This document shows positions 44,410-53,935 of a DNA stretch of 64,000 nt, piece after piece. The stretch's first letter is position 1, and every line of letters starts with the position of its first letter. The notes below the pieces were generated by a model. That model saw only the letters and a program-made list of their open reading frames with translations. It did not search any database and was not told the origin of the DNA. Position numbers and translations under genes: made by a program. This DNA is from Fuscovulum ytuae (GTDB lineage Bacteria; Pseudomonadota; Alphaproteobacteria; Rhodobacterales; Rhodobacteraceae), in contig NZ_CP124535.1 of the NCBI RefSeq assembly GCF_029953595.1, positions 3,331,001-3,395,000 of the forward strand, written 5' to 3'.

Positions 44410-45252
44410 TCACCCGATCTTGCGGTAGGCAGTAATATCTTCACAGCGGAAGGCAGCGGTGGCGGGTCCAGAAAGGCGCTCGGAATGGCCCAGAAGAAGC
44501 CAGCCCCCCGGTGCGAGTAGATCGGCAAAGCGTTGCCAAAGCCGTTCCTGCCGTTCGCGCGGGAAATAGATCGCGACGTTGCGGCAGAAGATGACGTCGA
44601 AGGGGCCACGCATCGGCCAGTCGCCATTGAGGTTGAGCTGGCGAAAGCCAACCAGTTGGCGCAATTCGCTGCGGATTTGAGTCGATCCGGTCGGCCCGAA
44701 AAGGAGACCCCGTTGGACAGGCGACAGGCCTGCCATCTGCTGCGGCCCATAATCGCCCGTGATGGCGCGGTTGAGGACCTGTTCGTCGATATCCGTAGCA
44801 AGGATGCGGGCATCCCGGCGGTTTGCATCCGGCACCGCGGCCAGAAGGATGGCTGCGATGGAATAGGCCTCTTCGCCGCTGGAACAGGCCGATGACCAAA
44901 GCCGCAAGCGCGCGCCGTTGCGGGGTTGATCAAGGAGGGGGGGAAGAATGCGGTCCTGCAACAAGGTGAAGTGATGCGCTTCGCGAAAGAAGGAGGTCAC
45001 GTTGGTGGTGATGGCCGAAATCAGGCTGGCGCGTTCGGTCGCGGCATCCGGGCCTTCGACACGGGTGAGGAATTCCTGAAATCCGGCCATACCAAGGCTG
45101 CGCAGACGGGTTGCCAGCCGCGCCTGCAGCATTGGCCGCTTGCCTTCGGCCAGCGCGATGCCGGTTTCGCGTTCGACGATCCGCTGAAGGCGCGCGAAGG
45201 TCTCGGCGTCTATTTCGTTGTCCGGTCGGCCCGGCGCGACGGTCTGTGGCAT
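44410..45252 (-). CDS. cheR: Chemoreceptor methyltransferase CheR
   Basis: Transfers methyl groups from SAM to receptor glutamates. 280 residues. An N-terminal all-helical domain (about 15-75, with ARLATRLRSLGMAGFQEFLTRVEG) is followed by the SAM domain: SFFREAHHFTLLQ, LRLWSSACSSGEEAYSIA and FDVIFCRNVAIYFPRERQ. The ATG shares a base with the cheW stop (TGATG). The C-terminal GWEDF of the nearby receptor could recruit it. Confidence 0.93.
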   Translation of the reverse strand: MPQTVAPGRPDNEIDAETFARLQRIVERETGIALAEGKRPMLQARLATRLRSLGMAGFQEFLTRVEGPDAATERASLISAITTNVTSFFREAHHFTLLQDRILPPLLDQPRNGARLRLWSSACSSGEEAYSIAAILLAAVPDANRRDARILATDIDEQVLNRAITGDYGPQQMAGLSPVQRGLLFGPTGSTQIRSELRQLVGFRQLNLNGDWPMRGPFDVIFCRNVAIYFPRERQERLWQRFADLLAPGGWLLLGHSERLSGPATAAFRCEDITAYRKIG

Positions 45253-45797
45253 CAACCACCTTCGGCCTGTGATGGAAGGAGTGCCTCAAGATCGACGATG
45301 CGGATCAATCGGCCGGAATCTACGATCATGCCCGAAAGGGCGACATGCGCCTCTTCACGTGTCAGGTCGGGGACGGGATGCATAGCGTCTGATGAGGCCG
45401 AAAAGATGTCGGTGACTGTTTCGACCAGTAGGCCGACCACCCGCTTTCCGACGACAGTGACGATGATCACGTTGCGATCATGTTCGGGGATGCGGGCAAG
45501 GCCCAACTTCGCCGCAAGGTCAAAGATCGGAACGATGGCCCCGCGCAAATTGATGACACCCTCGACATAGTGAGGTGCATGCGGCAGCGCGGCGGCACGG
45601 GTCCAGCCGCGGATTTCGCGCACGGCAAGGATATCGATGCAGAAATCCTGCCCTTGCGCGCGAAAGGCGATGAATTCGCGCGGTTTTGTTTGCTGCGCGG
45701 CATCAGTGGCCGCTGCGTCGGGATGTTGCGCACCTTCGGCAAGTGGCGGCCGAATTTGGGGGGAAGGACGTGCGGTGTCGGGAAGGGATGTCTGCAT
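45252..45797 (-). CDS. cheW: Chemotaxis coupling protein CheW
   Basis: Adaptor linking CheA to receptors. 181 residues. A Pro-rich 38-residue N-terminal extension comes before the CheW/SH3-like domain (FIAFRAQGQDFCIDILAVREIRGW, VEGVINLRGAIVPIFDLAAKLGL). It starts three bases after the cheA stop. Confidence 0.93.
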   Translation of the reverse strand: MQTSLPDTARPSPQIRPPLAEGAQHPDAAATDAAQQTKPREFIAFRAQGQDFCIDILAVREIRGWTRAAALPHAPHYVEGVINLRGAIVPIFDLAAKLGLARIPEHDRNVIIVTVVGKRVVGLLVETVTDIFSASSDAMHPVPDLTREEAHVALSGMIVDSGRLIRIVDLEALLPSQAEGG

Positions 45798-45800
45798 CTG

Positions 45801-47894
45801 TCACTCGGCGGCTGCGGAATAGGGGGAAAGTCCGACGCGCGATCCGCGCGCCTGAACCAGCTCTGCGGGGTCGATGATGAGGGCGACCGCCCCATCGCCG
45901 AGCACCGTTGCGGCGGCGATACCGGGGATGTGGCCATAATTTTCGTCCAGGCTTTTGATGACGATCTGCCTTTGGTCATCTATCCCGTCGACGATCAAGG
46001 CGAGGCGGCTTTTGTCTTCGCGTTCGACAACGATGATGACCTGATCCTCGGGGCGCGTGGTGACTTTTGTCAGACCCAGCGTGGTGGCGACACCGAGGAC
46101 AGGCAGACATTGCCCGCGCAGATCGACGAGGCGACCGCCATCCCCCAGATGATGCATCGTGGCCCCATCAAGGCTGAGGGTTTCGACGATACTGGATAGG
46201 GGCAGGACGAGCGGCTGCCCCCCGGCGCGCACGACCATGCCATCCATCACGGCAAGCGTCAGCGGCAAACTGATCCGCAGGCTTGTGCCTTCACCGGGCG
46301 TGGAGGAGATGCCGATCCGCCCCCCAAGGGCAAGAATCGCCGATCGGACGACATCCATCCCAACCCCGCGCCCAGAAAGTGCCGAGACGGATTTGGCGGT
46401 CGAGAAACCGGGAAGGAAAAGCAGTGCGTCGATATCCGCCGGTGCAAGATCGGCCGAAGATGAGACAAGGCCGCGATCGATCGCGATCTGCTGGACCCGT
46501 GCGCGATCGATGCCCCCGCCATCATCCGAAACGATGATCAAGATGCGCCCGGAACGATGCTGCGCCTCTATCCGGACGGTGCCAGTTTCCGGCTTGCCGA
46601 CCATGCGGCGGCGTTCCGCGGTTTCGATTCCGTGATCCACCGCATTGCGGACCATATGGGTCAGCGGATCGGCAAGCCGTTCGATAATGGTTCGGTCGAC
46701 CTCGGTCGTTTCGCCAAGGATTTCCAGACGGGCCTTCTTGCCGGCGGTTGATGCCGCTTCGCGCAGGATGCGGTGCATGCGGTCAAAAAGAGGCTTCACC
46801 GGTTGTGCGCGGATGGCCATCGCGCTGTCTTGGATCATGCGGGAAAGCTGGCGCAACTGATCGAGGCTGCGCGCGATCTCATGCGGGTCTGCCGATGGTT
46901 TGCGGTTTATCGCGTCGGTCAGCATCGCATTGTGGATAACAAGTTCCCCCGCCACATTGACCAGTCTGTCGACCCGTTCGACATCGACACGCAGTGTGGG
47001 TTTCTGGATTTGTGGTCCCGTGTCCCGCGGGGCGTCTATAGGAGGAGGGCGCGGATGGGGGCCGCCTTCAGGGGACGCAGTGCCCTCTTTGATGGGAGCG
47101 TTTGTCGGCTGGGGGGCGGGTTGAGGCGGGACTTCGGCGATTTCGATGCGAAGGTCGAGATCGGCGTGAAAGGCGATGAAGTCGAACAGGGCGCGGATAT
47201 CGGCTTCGGGATGATCGGTCCGAAGGGCGATGGTCCAAGCGAGGTGACTGCTTGCCGGATCAAAGGCCTTGATTGTGGGCAGGCCAGAGGTGTCGAGCGT
47301 GACCTTCATATCCCCAAGCAGCGAGAGGTCACGAAGAATAAGCGCGGGGTCGTGCCCGGCGCGAAAGGCGCCTTCATGCGGATCAAAGTGGATGTGAACG
47401 ATGCGGTGCGACGGTGCAGCATCCATTTGCACGGCCTCGAATGGGGCAAGGGGCACCGGATCAAAGGCGAGTTCTATGCGAACCTGACTTGGACCGGCCT
47501 CGCCAAAGGCCTTGAGCCGGTCGAGGGCATGGCGGATCTGTTCCGGATCAAGCAGGCTTCCGCTGCGTTCGCAGGTGACTAGGTCGGCGAGATGATCGGC
47601 GGCCTCGGTCAGGGTAGCTATGCAATCGGCCTCGGGCAGACGAAGGCCGGTGCGCAATTCGTCAAGCAGGGATTCGAAGCAATGCGCATAGGCCACCAGA
47701 TCGTGCAAGGCGAAGGCGGCGGCCCCCCCCTTTATGGAGTGAACGGCACGGAAGACGGCGTTGATCACTTCCCCATCCGTCTGCCCTGTGCCGAGCGCGC
47801 GGAGGCCTTCATCGAGGGCGGTGAGAAGTTCCTCTGCCTCTTCAAAGAAGATCGCGCGAAGATCGGTACTGCTGGCCATCATCGCCTCATTCAA
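45801..47894 (-). CDS. cheA: Chemotaxis histidine kinase CheA
   Basis: 697 residues. HPt domain with phospho-accepting H52 in RAVHSIKGGAAAF. A poorly conserved, Pro-rich linker region (about 230-290) follows. Then come the dimerisation domain (about 295-360), the ATPase with DPLTHMVRNAVDHGIE (N box), VSDDGGGIDR (G1), SALSGRGVGMDVVR (G2), and a C-terminal CheW-like domain. No clear CheY-binding P2 domain is visible between HPt and linker. The ATG overlaps the cheY stop by four bases. Confidence 0.94.
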   Translation of the reverse strand: MNEAMMASSTDLRAIFFEEAEELLTALDEGLRALGTGQTDGEVINAVFRAVHSIKGGAAAFALHDLVAYAHCFESLLDELRTGLRLPEADCIATLTEAADHLADLVTCERSGSLLDPEQIRHALDRLKAFGEAGPSQVRIELAFDPVPLAPFEAVQMDAAPSHRIVHIHFDPHEGAFRAGHDPALILRDLSLLGDMKVTLDTSGLPTIKAFDPASSHLAWTIALRTDHPEADIRALFDFIAFHADLDLRIEIAEVPPQPAPQPTNAPIKEGTASPEGGPHPRPPPIDAPRDTGPQIQKPTLRVDVERVDRLVNVAGELVIHNAMLTDAINRKPSADPHEIARSLDQLRQLSRMIQDSAMAIRAQPVKPLFDRMHRILREAASTAGKKARLEILGETTEVDRTIIERLADPLTHMVRNAVDHGIETAERRRMVGKPETGTVRIEAQHRSGRILIIVSDDGGGIDRARVQQIAIDRGLVSSSADLAPADIDALLFLPGFSTAKSVSALSGRGVGMDVVRSAILALGGRIGISSTPGEGTSLRISLPLTLAVMDGMVVRAGGQPLVLPLSSIVETLSLDGATMHHLGDGGRLVDLRGQCLPVLGVATTLGLTKVTTRPEDQVIIVVEREDKSRLALIVDGIDDQRQIVIKSLDENYGHIPGIAAATVLGDGAVALIIDPAELVQARGSRVGLSPYSAAAE

Positions 47895-48271
47895 TGCGGA
47901 AGGACACGGCGGATTGTCGCCACCAGTGCTGCGTCGTCGAAGGGTTTCCCAATCCAGCCGGTTGCCCCGATGCGTCGGGCGCGATCCTTCAGGTCTTGGC
48001 CGGTTTCTGTGGTGAGGACGAGGATCGGCACCCGTGCGGCCTTTTGGCCGGAGCGAATCGCCTCGATCAGGCCGAAGCCGTCGAGTCGCGGCATGTTCAG
48101 ATCGGTTACGATCACATCGGGCGGCGCTTCGGCGAGGCGATCAAGCGCCTCGCGCCCGTCGCTGGCCAAAGTGACGCTATAACCGGCCGAACTAAGGGCG
48201 GAGCGCAAAAGTTCGCGCATCGTCAAGCTGTCATCCACGGCGAGGATGCGGGTTGCGTTGCGTTCCTTCAT
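47891..48271 (-). CDS. cheY: Response regulator CheY
   Basis: 126 residues, single receiver domain. D13 and D14, phospho-acceptor D57 in IVTDLNMPRLDG, Thr in LVLTTETG and Lys in GWIGKPFDD are intact. Probably the flagellar-switch output of this cluster. It overlaps the STAS gene stop and the cheA start. Confidence 0.93.
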   Translation of the reverse strand: MKERNATRILAVDDSLTMRELLRSALSSAGYSVTLASDGREALDRLAEAPPDVIVTDLNMPRLDGFGLIEAIRSGQKAARVPILVLTTETGQDLKDRARRIGATGWIGKPFDDAALVATIRRVLPH

Positions 48272-48558
48272 TCCACACCTCCGGGCAGAGCGGTCGCCTG
48301 AACCGGGATGAGTTGAGTTGCCCCAAGGTTGCCGAGCTGTGCCGCGATGTCGGGCCCAATATTGACAAGGCTTAAGGATCGGCCCTGACTTTCTTGATGC
48401 CTTTGCGCCATCAGAAGGGTTTGGAGGCCTGCCGCACCAAGATGATGCAGGTCGACCGCATCGAGCAGAAGGTCACCGTCGGACAACAGGATTTTTGTCC
48501 AAAGCGCGGCGGCCGCTTCAACATCGAGACGGGAAGGCAGAGGGATGGTTTGCGTCAT
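48268..48558 (-). CDS. STAS-domain protein in the che cluster
   Basis: 96 residues, single STAS domain of the anti-anti-sigma type: LDAVDLHHLGAAGLQTLLMAQRHQESQGRSLSLVNI is the core. The site where the family has the phosphorylatable Ser (DxSxLxSxG) reads DLHHLGAAG, so no Ser is present and regulation by phosphorylation is unlikely. It overlaps cheY by four bases. Confidence 0.85.
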   Translation of the reverse strand: MTQTIPLPSRLDVEAAAALWTKILLSDGDLLLDAVDLHHLGAAGLQTLLMAQRHQESQGRSLSLVNIGPDIAAQLGNLGATQLIPVQATALPGGVE

Positions 48559-48604
48559 GGTGCAGGCCTAAGGAGGGGGCATAAGGACAGGAGTGACGGC
48601 CGGT

Positions 48605-50548
48605 TCAGAAGTCTTCCCAACCGGATTGCGCCATGGCGGCACGGGCAGGGACACGGTCTTCGCGGGGATGAGGAGGATCAGCTGGGCGTAACGGGGTGAC
48701 CTTTGCGTCTCGCACAGCCAGTTGGGCGGGCTGTTGAGGTACACCGTCTAGCCGGAAGCGTTGCATCAGCGCGGAGAGGTTTTCAGCCGCGCGGTGCAGA
48801 GAATGGCTGGCGGCAGTTGATTCTTCGACCATCGCGGCATTTTGCTGTGTCACCTGATCCAGCATCGTGACGCCCGAATTGATTTCGGTGATGCCTGTGG
48901 CCTGTTCCCGAGAGGACTGAGCCAGGGACGAGACTCGATCAGCGATATTCGTGACGCCCGCGACAATGGCCTGGAGCGTGCTGCCCGCCTGCCCCACAAG
49001 GCCAACACCGTTTTCCACCTGACGGCTGGAAGCCGAGATCAATGTCTTGATTTCGCGCGCGGCTTCGGAAGAGCGCTGGGCAAGAGCACGAACTTCCGAT
49101 GCGACGACGGCAAATCCACGCCCTGCCTCGCCCGCACGGGCAGCCTCGACGCCGGCATTCAGGGCGAGCAGGTTGGTCTGGAAGGCGATTTCGTCGATCA
49201 CGCCGATGATCTGGCTGATCTGGCGGGAGGAGGCTTCGATCTGGCCCATGGCTTCGACGGCGTCGGTGACGACGCGCCCCGACTCTTCAGCCTCACGATG
49301 GGCGGAGCGGGCCGAATTGTCGGCGCTGGCGGCGCTTTCGGCGGCTGAGCGGACGCTGGCGGTGAGTTCGTCCAGCGCGGCGGCGGTTTCTTCGAGCGTG
49401 GCGGCCTGCCCTTCGGTTCGACGTGACAGATCCTCAGCCGCGGCGTTGAGTTCGGCGGCATCGTTGCGGATGCCCGCGGTAACGGAAACAACCTCTGTCA
49501 GGGCTGCTGCCAAACGGTCCAGAGCGGTGTTGAAGTTCTGCCGCAAGGGTTCGTATTGCGCAGGAAAGGCCGTGAGGATGCGATGGGTAAGGTCGCCAAG
49601 AGCGAGGGCCGTCAACCCGTCGCCAAGATGGCGGGCCATCAGGTTCTGTGCTTCTTGCGCGGCACGACGTTGCAGGTCTTCGGCGCGGGTGGCGAGGACC
49701 CGTTCGGTAACATCCGACCCCAGAAGGAGCAGGTGGTCAACCCGGCCTTCGGCATCGGGAACGGCATGGAAAGTGACGTCGAGCCATGACCCACCAGGGG
49801 TTCCGGTGATGTGAAAGCGTGCCTTCGCGGTGCCTGTTGCCATGGCTTGCGCAAGGGCGGGGGGAAACGCTGCGCCCTCTTCCCCGATGATCGTGCCGTA
49901 ATCTTGGCCTGCCAATGCGTCGGGCGTCGTCGCGGCGAAACGTGCGGCGGCGGCATTCGCGCGGAGGATCCGGCCATCGGGGGCCAGTTCGAAAAGCGGA
50001 TGCTGCCCATGGATCGCCGCGAGTTGTGCCTGCTGCCTATCGGTGAGGTCGGCCTCGGCCAGGGCGATGATGACCCCTGCTTGATCCGGCAGGGCCGAAA
50101 GATGCAAATCCAGCCCGGCCCTGCGCGCCATGGCCGGGGCAGAAAGAAGACGATCGTAATCCGGCAGGAAGTAGCGGATATCGGTTCCGATGACGGACAA
50201 CGCGCCGCCTTTGGCAAGATGACGCTGCAGGGGCGAGCCGGGCTTGGCCAAGAGATCGTGCAGGGCAGCGTTGGCATGAGTGATTTTGCCGGCAGGGTCG
50301 GTGACAATCAGCGCTACCGGTGCGGCATCAAAGGCGGGGGCGCAGGCATCGCCGACGTTGGCCTTTTCCATGCGCCCCTTGCGGGCGAAGCAGACCATTC
50401 CGGCAGTGGTTGCCGCAACCAGCGCGGCAGCGGCCGTGGCCCCAGCGCCCGGAAGGCCCGCCGCAAGGGGCAGGCCCCCTGCCAGCATCCCTGTTACGGT
50501 TCCTGCGGCGACCGAGATCGGTGCCCCATCCTTGATTTGCGTGAACAT
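48605..50548 (-). CDS. Methyl-accepting chemotaxis protein with CheR-type pentapeptide
   Basis: 647 residues. Two close hydrophobic segments near the N-terminus (about 12-45) lack a periplasmic sensor between them. Two PAS-like regions follow (about 65-180 and 190-300), then a HAMP-like segment and a full signalling domain with [41 protein letters not shown]. The C-terminus ends GWEDF, close to the NWETF-type CheR/CheB tether. GGAGGT seven bases before the ATG at 50548 fixes the start; the frame is open further upstream. It is likely a cytoplasmic-facing sensor. Confidence 0.9.
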   Translation of the reverse strand: MFTQIKDGAPISVAAGTVTGMLAGGLPLAAGLPGAGATAAAALVAATTAGMVCFARKGRMEKANVGDACAPAFDAAPVALIVTDPAGKITHANAALHDLLAKPGSPLQRHLAKGGALSVIGTDIRYFLPDYDRLLSAPAMARRAGLDLHLSALPDQAGVIIALAEADLTDRQQAQLAAIHGQHPLFELAPDGRILRANAAAARFAATTPDALAGQDYGTIIGEEGAAFPPALAQAMATGTAKARFHITGTPGGSWLDVTFHAVPDAEGRVDHLLLLGSDVTERVLATRAEDLQRRAAQEAQNLMARHLGDGLTALALGDLTHRILTAFPAQYEPLRQNFNTALDRLAAALTEVVSVTAGIRNDAAELNAAAEDLSRRTEGQAATLEETAAALDELTASVRSAAESAASADNSARSAHREAEESGRVVTDAVEAMGQIEASSRQISQIIGVIDEIAFQTNLLALNAGVEAARAGEAGRGFAVVASEVRALAQRSSEAAREIKTLISASSRQVENGVGLVGQAGSTLQAIVAGVTNIADRVSSLAQSSREQATGITEINSGVTMLDQVTQQNAAMVEESTAASHSLHRAAENLSALMQRFRLDGVPQQPAQLAVRDAKVTPLRPADPPHPREDRVPARAAMAQSGWEDF

Positions 50549-50672
50549 CCTGCGCACCTCCATTCGCGGGGGCCTGACCTTCGGCCCCGTGCCCGCCCGT
50601 TCGTTCCCCAAGCTTGCAACTGATTCGTTAAATCGACGTAAGTTCCGAAGCAGTTCCCGCATGGCGATCCAC

Positions 50673-51251
50673 CTAGAAGAGCAGAACCTCACCCGCCCCG
50701 ACGGGGGGCGACGGCCTTTCGCGCAGGGCGGTCGGGGGAAGGAGGAATTGCTGTGCCCGCCCGTCATGGGGCCAGAAACGGATGCGCCGAGCACGGTTGC
50801 CGCCTGTGGAGCCGCCAATGCAGAGAATGCCTTCACGGTTCAGAAAATCCTGGGCGAAGGCTATGTTGCGGCTGCCGATATCTGGCAGATGCGGTTGCAG
50901 ATGGGCGCCACCAAAGAGTTTTGCCCGCAGAGTGGCGCGATCCGCCCCTTGGCGCAGGAGGGCGTTGATCAGCAATTCCATCGCATGCAGACCATAGCGC
51001 ATGGGGATGGCCCCCCCGTCGGGGCCATCCGGCAGAAGGAAGTGGTTCATCCCGCCGATTCCCGCGCGCGGGTCCCAAAGGCAGGCGGCAATACAGGAGC
51101 CGAGGACGCTGGTGATCACCGTCCCCGGATCGGAGGAAACCTGTTGTTCCCCTTGAAGCAGGGGAAGCGTTCGTCCCGCCGCCCGGTCGGGCGGCAGCGG
51201 CTCGATTGAGCTTGAAGCGGGGGGAGGATGTATCGGCATGGATCGCAGCAT
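50673..51251 (-). CDS. cheD: Chemoreceptor glutamine deamidase CheD
   Basis: Deamidates receptor glutamines. About 192 residues. [27 protein letters not shown] holds catalytic Cys, His and the GGMNH motif; [11 protein letters not shown] and FLNREGI are further family blocks. The start is uncertain: ATG at 51251 or 51239. The first about 40 residues are Pro-rich. The 51251 codon lies within a hairpin (ATCGCAGC, loop ATAG, GCTGCGAT, 51242-51261). Confidence 0.88.
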   Translation of the reverse strand: MLRSMPIHPPPASSSIEPLPPDRAAGRTLPLLQGEQQVSSDPGTVITSVLGSCIAACLWDPRAGIGGMNHFLLPDGPDGGAIPMRYGLHAMELLINALLRQGADRATLRAKLFGGAHLQPHLPDIGSRNIAFAQDFLNREGILCIGGSTGGNRARRIRFWPHDGRAQQFLLPPTALRERPSPPVGAGEVLLF

Positions 51252-51283
51252 AGGCTGCGATGGGTTAACCGACCCTTTCGCCG

Positions 51284-51760
51284 TTAGATTCGTCCGAGAT
51301 TTGGCAGGCCATTCGTTACGGGCGACCGGTCGAGACCTGCCAGATGATCCACCGAAATTCGCCCTGGCCCCCGTGCCGCAACGGCAAGAAGGCAGGCGGC
51401 CCAGAGTCCGTGGGTTTGCCATGCCTCGGGATAGACGAAGATCTGGATAACGGCGGTCATTCCCAAGAGGCCGAGCGCCGAAAGGCGGGTGGCGATGCCA
51501 AGGATCAGGAGAATCGGCAGGACATGTTCGGCCACGGTGGCGGCAACGGCGGCAAATGGGGACGGAATCAGGGGGAGGGCATATTCATGTTCGAACAGGA
51601 ACCACGTGCTGTCGGCAATCTGCCAGCCCTCTACCTTGGTGCGGCCAGAGGCGAAGAAGATGGCGGCGGGAAAGACCCGTAAGGCAAAGGCGGGGATGTC
51701 CCATGTCACACGATCGAGCAGGCCATTGATCTGGCGCAGAAGGCCGGTTGCAGAGGTCAT
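51284..51760 (-). CDS. DoxX-family membrane protein of the buf operon
   Basis: 158 residues, four membrane segments. [19 protein letters not shown] and [37 protein letters not shown] are DoxX hallmarks. DoxX proteins (BufD) are common in bufferin operons with BufA, B and C; their role there is unproven, perhaps redox or membrane functions. The ATG overlaps the bufC stop by four bases. Confidence 0.9.
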   Translation of the reverse strand: MTSATGLLRQINGLLDRVTWDIPAFALRVFPAAIFFASGRTKVEGWQIADSTWFLFEHEYALPLIPSPFAAVAATVAEHVLPILLILGIATRLSALGLLGMTAVIQIFVYPEAWQTHGLWAACLLAVAARGPGRISVDHLAGLDRSPVTNGLPNLGRI

Positions 51761-52518
51761 GGGGCATTCCTTTCGATCAGTCCGGTGATGGTGCCGGTAT
51801 GGGCGAGTTGGGCAAGGAGGGGGCCGGGGTCGGCCCCTTCGGCGGCTTGGGCAGCCATCAGGAGCGTGTCGCCGCGAAGAAGGGCGGCGAGGAAGGCCGC
51901 TTCGCCCGATGGCAGGGCGATGACGGGCACCCGGTCTGCCCGGTTGCGCAGGACCATCGCATCTTCAGCGAGATCGGCGCGGATCGGGCGTTCTGGCGCG
52001 GATGCGCCGGGTTGATTGGCCTGCCAGATGGTCACGACGGCATGGCGCGAGCGCAGGATTTGCACGGATGGGTGCAGGGTAAGGGCAAAGCGCTGGGGTG
52101 CGGTGGCGGCTGCGGTAAGCGCTTCTGCCTGAAGGGGGGATGCGTCGGCGGCGTGATAGGCCAGCCCGCGCATCCATTCGAGACGGGCCACATCGGGCAG
52201 ATAGGGCAGGTCGCGCAGGGGGCGGAAGCCTTGCAGGAAGGCGGGAAAGGTTTCGCCCCAAAGAAAGAGGCGCGGGTCGCGGGGCGGATGGTCGCGCAAG
52301 AACAGCCGCGCCATGGCGGCAAAGAATTCCGGGCCGACAAGGCGTTCGACCACCGGATAGCGGCGAGCGAGGGCCCGCGTCAGGCTGTGGGTCACGTTGT
52401 TGCGGTAGACGGCGAAGCGGGTTTCAGCCTCGTCCGCCGCGCGGGCGGTGACGCCGGGGGGAAGGCTGCCGTCGAAAAGGCCGGCGCGGAAGGCGGGCAG
52501 GGGATCGGCGGCTTGCAT
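51757..52518 (-). CDS. bufC: BufC/HvfC-type partner protein (DUF2063)
   Basis: 253 residues. The N-terminal DUF2063 domain (about 7-95) shows [62 protein letters not shown], the usual block of the family, and a C-terminal winged-helix-like region follows. The family is the partner of DUF692 enzymes in bufferin and related systems, recruiting the precursor to the enzyme. The start lies next to the stop of bufB, sharing one base. Confidence 0.92.
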   Translation of the reverse strand: MQAADPLPAFRAGLFDGSLPPGVTARAADEAETRFAVYRNNVTHSLTRALARRYPVVERLVGPEFFAAMARLFLRDHPPRDPRLFLWGETFPAFLQGFRPLRDLPYLPDVARLEWMRGLAYHAADASPLQAEALTAAATAPQRFALTLHPSVQILRSRHAVVTIWQANQPGASAPERPIRADLAEDAMVLRNRADRVPVIALPSGEAAFLAALLRGDTLLMAAQAAEGADPGPLLAQLAHTGTITGLIERNAP

Positions 52519-53366
52519 CAGGCGGCACCTTTCAGGTGATCGGCCTGCCGGGCGAGGATTTTGGCGGCACGCGCGGCCTCGTCCATCAGGGTTGCGAAGG
52601 GGGGGATGTCATTGTCCCATTCGATAAGGGTAGGCAGGGGGCCTGCATCGGCGATCACCTCGGCATAGAGCGTCCAGACGGGATCGGCGACGGGGCTGCC
52701 ATGATCGTCGATCAGGAGGGGGCCGGAAGGCAGTTCTTCTTCGGCATGGCCGCCGAGATGGATTTCGCCCACATGCGACAGGGGAAAAGCGGCCAGCCAA
52801 TCGCGCGGGTCGCGGCGATGGTTTGTGCAGGAGACGAAGACGTTGTTCACGTCAAGCAAGAGGCCGCAGCCCGTGCGGCGGGCGATTTCGGCGAGAAAGG
52901 CGGGTTCGTCGATGCTGGACTGTTCAAAGAGAATGTAGGTGGAGGGGTTTTCCAAGAGCATCCGGCAGCCGAGGGCGGCTTGCACTTCGTCGATATGGTC
53001 GCAAATGCGGGCAAGCGTTTCGGGCGTGTATGGTAGGGGCAGGAGGTCGTTGAGATAATCGCCGCCATGGCTGGACCATGCGAGATGTTCCGAGAAGGCC
53101 GCGGGTTCATAACGGCGGATCAGGTCGCGCAGGCGTTGAAGATGAGCGGCGTCGGGGCGGTCGGTCCCGCCGATAGAAAGGCCGACACCATGCAGCGAAA
53201 GCGCATAATCCTGCCGCAGCGCGGCCAGTTGGCGATGGGGCGCACCGCCTGCACCCATGTAGTTTTCGGCATGAACCTCGAAAAAGCCCAAGCTTGGCAG
53301 GGTCAGGCAGATGGTATCGAAATGTTCGGCTTTGAAGCCGAGGCCGGGAGAAGCGGGCAGGGTCAT
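52518..53366 (-). CDS. bufB: BufB-type multinuclear iron enzyme (DUF692/MNIO)
   Basis: 282 residues, a TIM-barrel multinuclear non-heme iron-dependent oxidase. Metal-binding motifs of the family are present: HGVGLSIG near residue 59, FSEHLAW near 91, LENPSTY near 139, [11 protein letters not shown] near 169, HLGGHAEEE near 204, DDHGSPV near 219 and LIEWDND near 247. In bufferin systems this enzyme modifies cysteines of the BufA precursor (to thiooxazole-type products). It lies 57 bases after bufA, with a strong stem-loop between. Confidence 0.94.
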   Translation of the reverse strand: MTLPASPGLGFKAEHFDTICLTLPSLGFFEVHAENYMGAGGAPHRQLAALRQDYALSLHGVGLSIGGTDRPDAAHLQRLRDLIRRYEPAAFSEHLAWSSHGGDYLNDLLPLPYTPETLARICDHIDEVQAALGCRMLLENPSTYILFEQSSIDEPAFLAEIARRTGCGLLLDVNNVFVSCTNHRRDPRDWLAAFPLSHVGEIHLGGHAEEELPSGPLLIDDHGSPVADPVWTLYAEVIADAGPLPTLIEWDNDIPPFATLMDEAARAAKILARQADHLKGAA

Positions 53367-53392
53367 GGCGCGGGGCCTTTCGCTGAAAGGGA

Positions 53393-53415
53393 GGCCGGGG
53401 CGCGATGCCCCGGCC
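53393..53415 (-). promoter_or_regulatory. Perfect 9-bp stem-loop between bufA and bufB
   Basis: GGCCGGGGC, loop GCGAT, GCCCCGGCC in the bufA-bufB gap. No T-run on the minus strand. It is placed to favour bufA transcript over the rest of the operon, giving excess precursor over enzyme. Confidence 0.8.
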
Positions 53416-53423
53416 TTTGGGCA

Positions 53424-53702
53424 TCACGATTCGATGGGGTCCAGCGAGCCCATGCCATTGGGCGTTTCCATCGTGGTGCAGGTCCCGGCGGGGACGAGTT
53501 TCCAGGCATTGCCCTGATAGTCGACGGTCGAGGTGCCTGCACAGGTCGTGCCCGGGCCGGCGGCGCAGTCATTTTGGCCAGCAAGTGCCACGCCATAGCA
53601 TTTTTCCATCGCGTCTTCGGCGTGCGAGGCGGTGGCGGCGGCCATGGTCAGCGCGGTGGCGAGCGTGGCCGTGAGGGTCAGGGTCTTGTCGATCATGGAC
53701 AT
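53424..53702 (-). CDS. bufA: Bufferin-type secreted precursor (DUF2282, BufA1-like)
   Basis: 92 residues. An N-terminal Sec signal ends near SHA-ED (residue 28). The mature peptide has four cysteines, C35 ([14 protein letters not shown]), C46, C54 ([13 protein letters not shown]) and C75 (VPAGTC), the DUF2282 pattern of Caulobacter BufA1-like bufferins, which chelate copper after modification by BufB. AAGGAG seven bases before the ATG fixes the start. The C-terminus ends in an unusual [15 protein letters not shown] tail. It is the first gene of the buf operon. Confidence 0.93.
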   Translation of the reverse strand: MSMIDKTLTLTATLATALTMAAATASHAEDAMEKCYGVALAGQNDCAAGPGTTCAGTSTVDYQGNAWKLVPAGTCTTMETPNGMGSLDPIES

Positions 53703-53753
53703 GTGTTTGCTCCTTGTCAGACGCAGTTGGAAGGAAAGGCCTTGATGCGGCCA

Positions 53754-53770
53754 AGGACCGCTGCGGTCCT
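53754..53770 (-). repeat. 17-base palindrome at the buf transcript start
   Basis: AGGACCGC, one base, GCGGTCCT: perfect 8-bp arms just downstream of the predicted buf transcription start, within the mRNA leader. Could be an operator or a leader hairpin. Confidence 0.6.
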
Positions 53771-53779
53771 CGGTGCGTC

Positions 53780-53807
53780 CTTTCGCGGCAGGGTCGGGGG
53801 GCGTTAC
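53780..53807 (-). promoter_or_regulatory. SigF-type ECF promoter of the buf operon
   Basis: On the minus strand GTAACG (53807-53802), 16 bases, CGAAAG (53785-53780). It agrees with the -35 GTAAC and -10 CGAA pattern reported for Caulobacter SigF targets, recalled from memory. It sits 78 bases upstream of the bufA ATG and divergent from a SigF-like gene. Confidence 0.78.
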
Positions 53808-53935
53808 TGTCGATCACGCTCTGGTGTTCGAAATTATGGAAAACGCGGGCTTGCGTGAGCGGTTTGAAACATTTCTGCTGTAGCGGACGGTGGGTCTGTA
53901 ACATCTTGCGCGGCACTGCGTAGGGACAGGGTGGA

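Noticed and set aside
53898-53924. GTAACA, 15 bases, CGTAGG as an autoregulatory SigF promoter of the sigma gene
   Set aside because: Spacer is one base shorter than in the buf promoter and the -10 box ends 11 bases before the ATG, so the transcript would lack a full ribosome binding site. Kept only as a remark.
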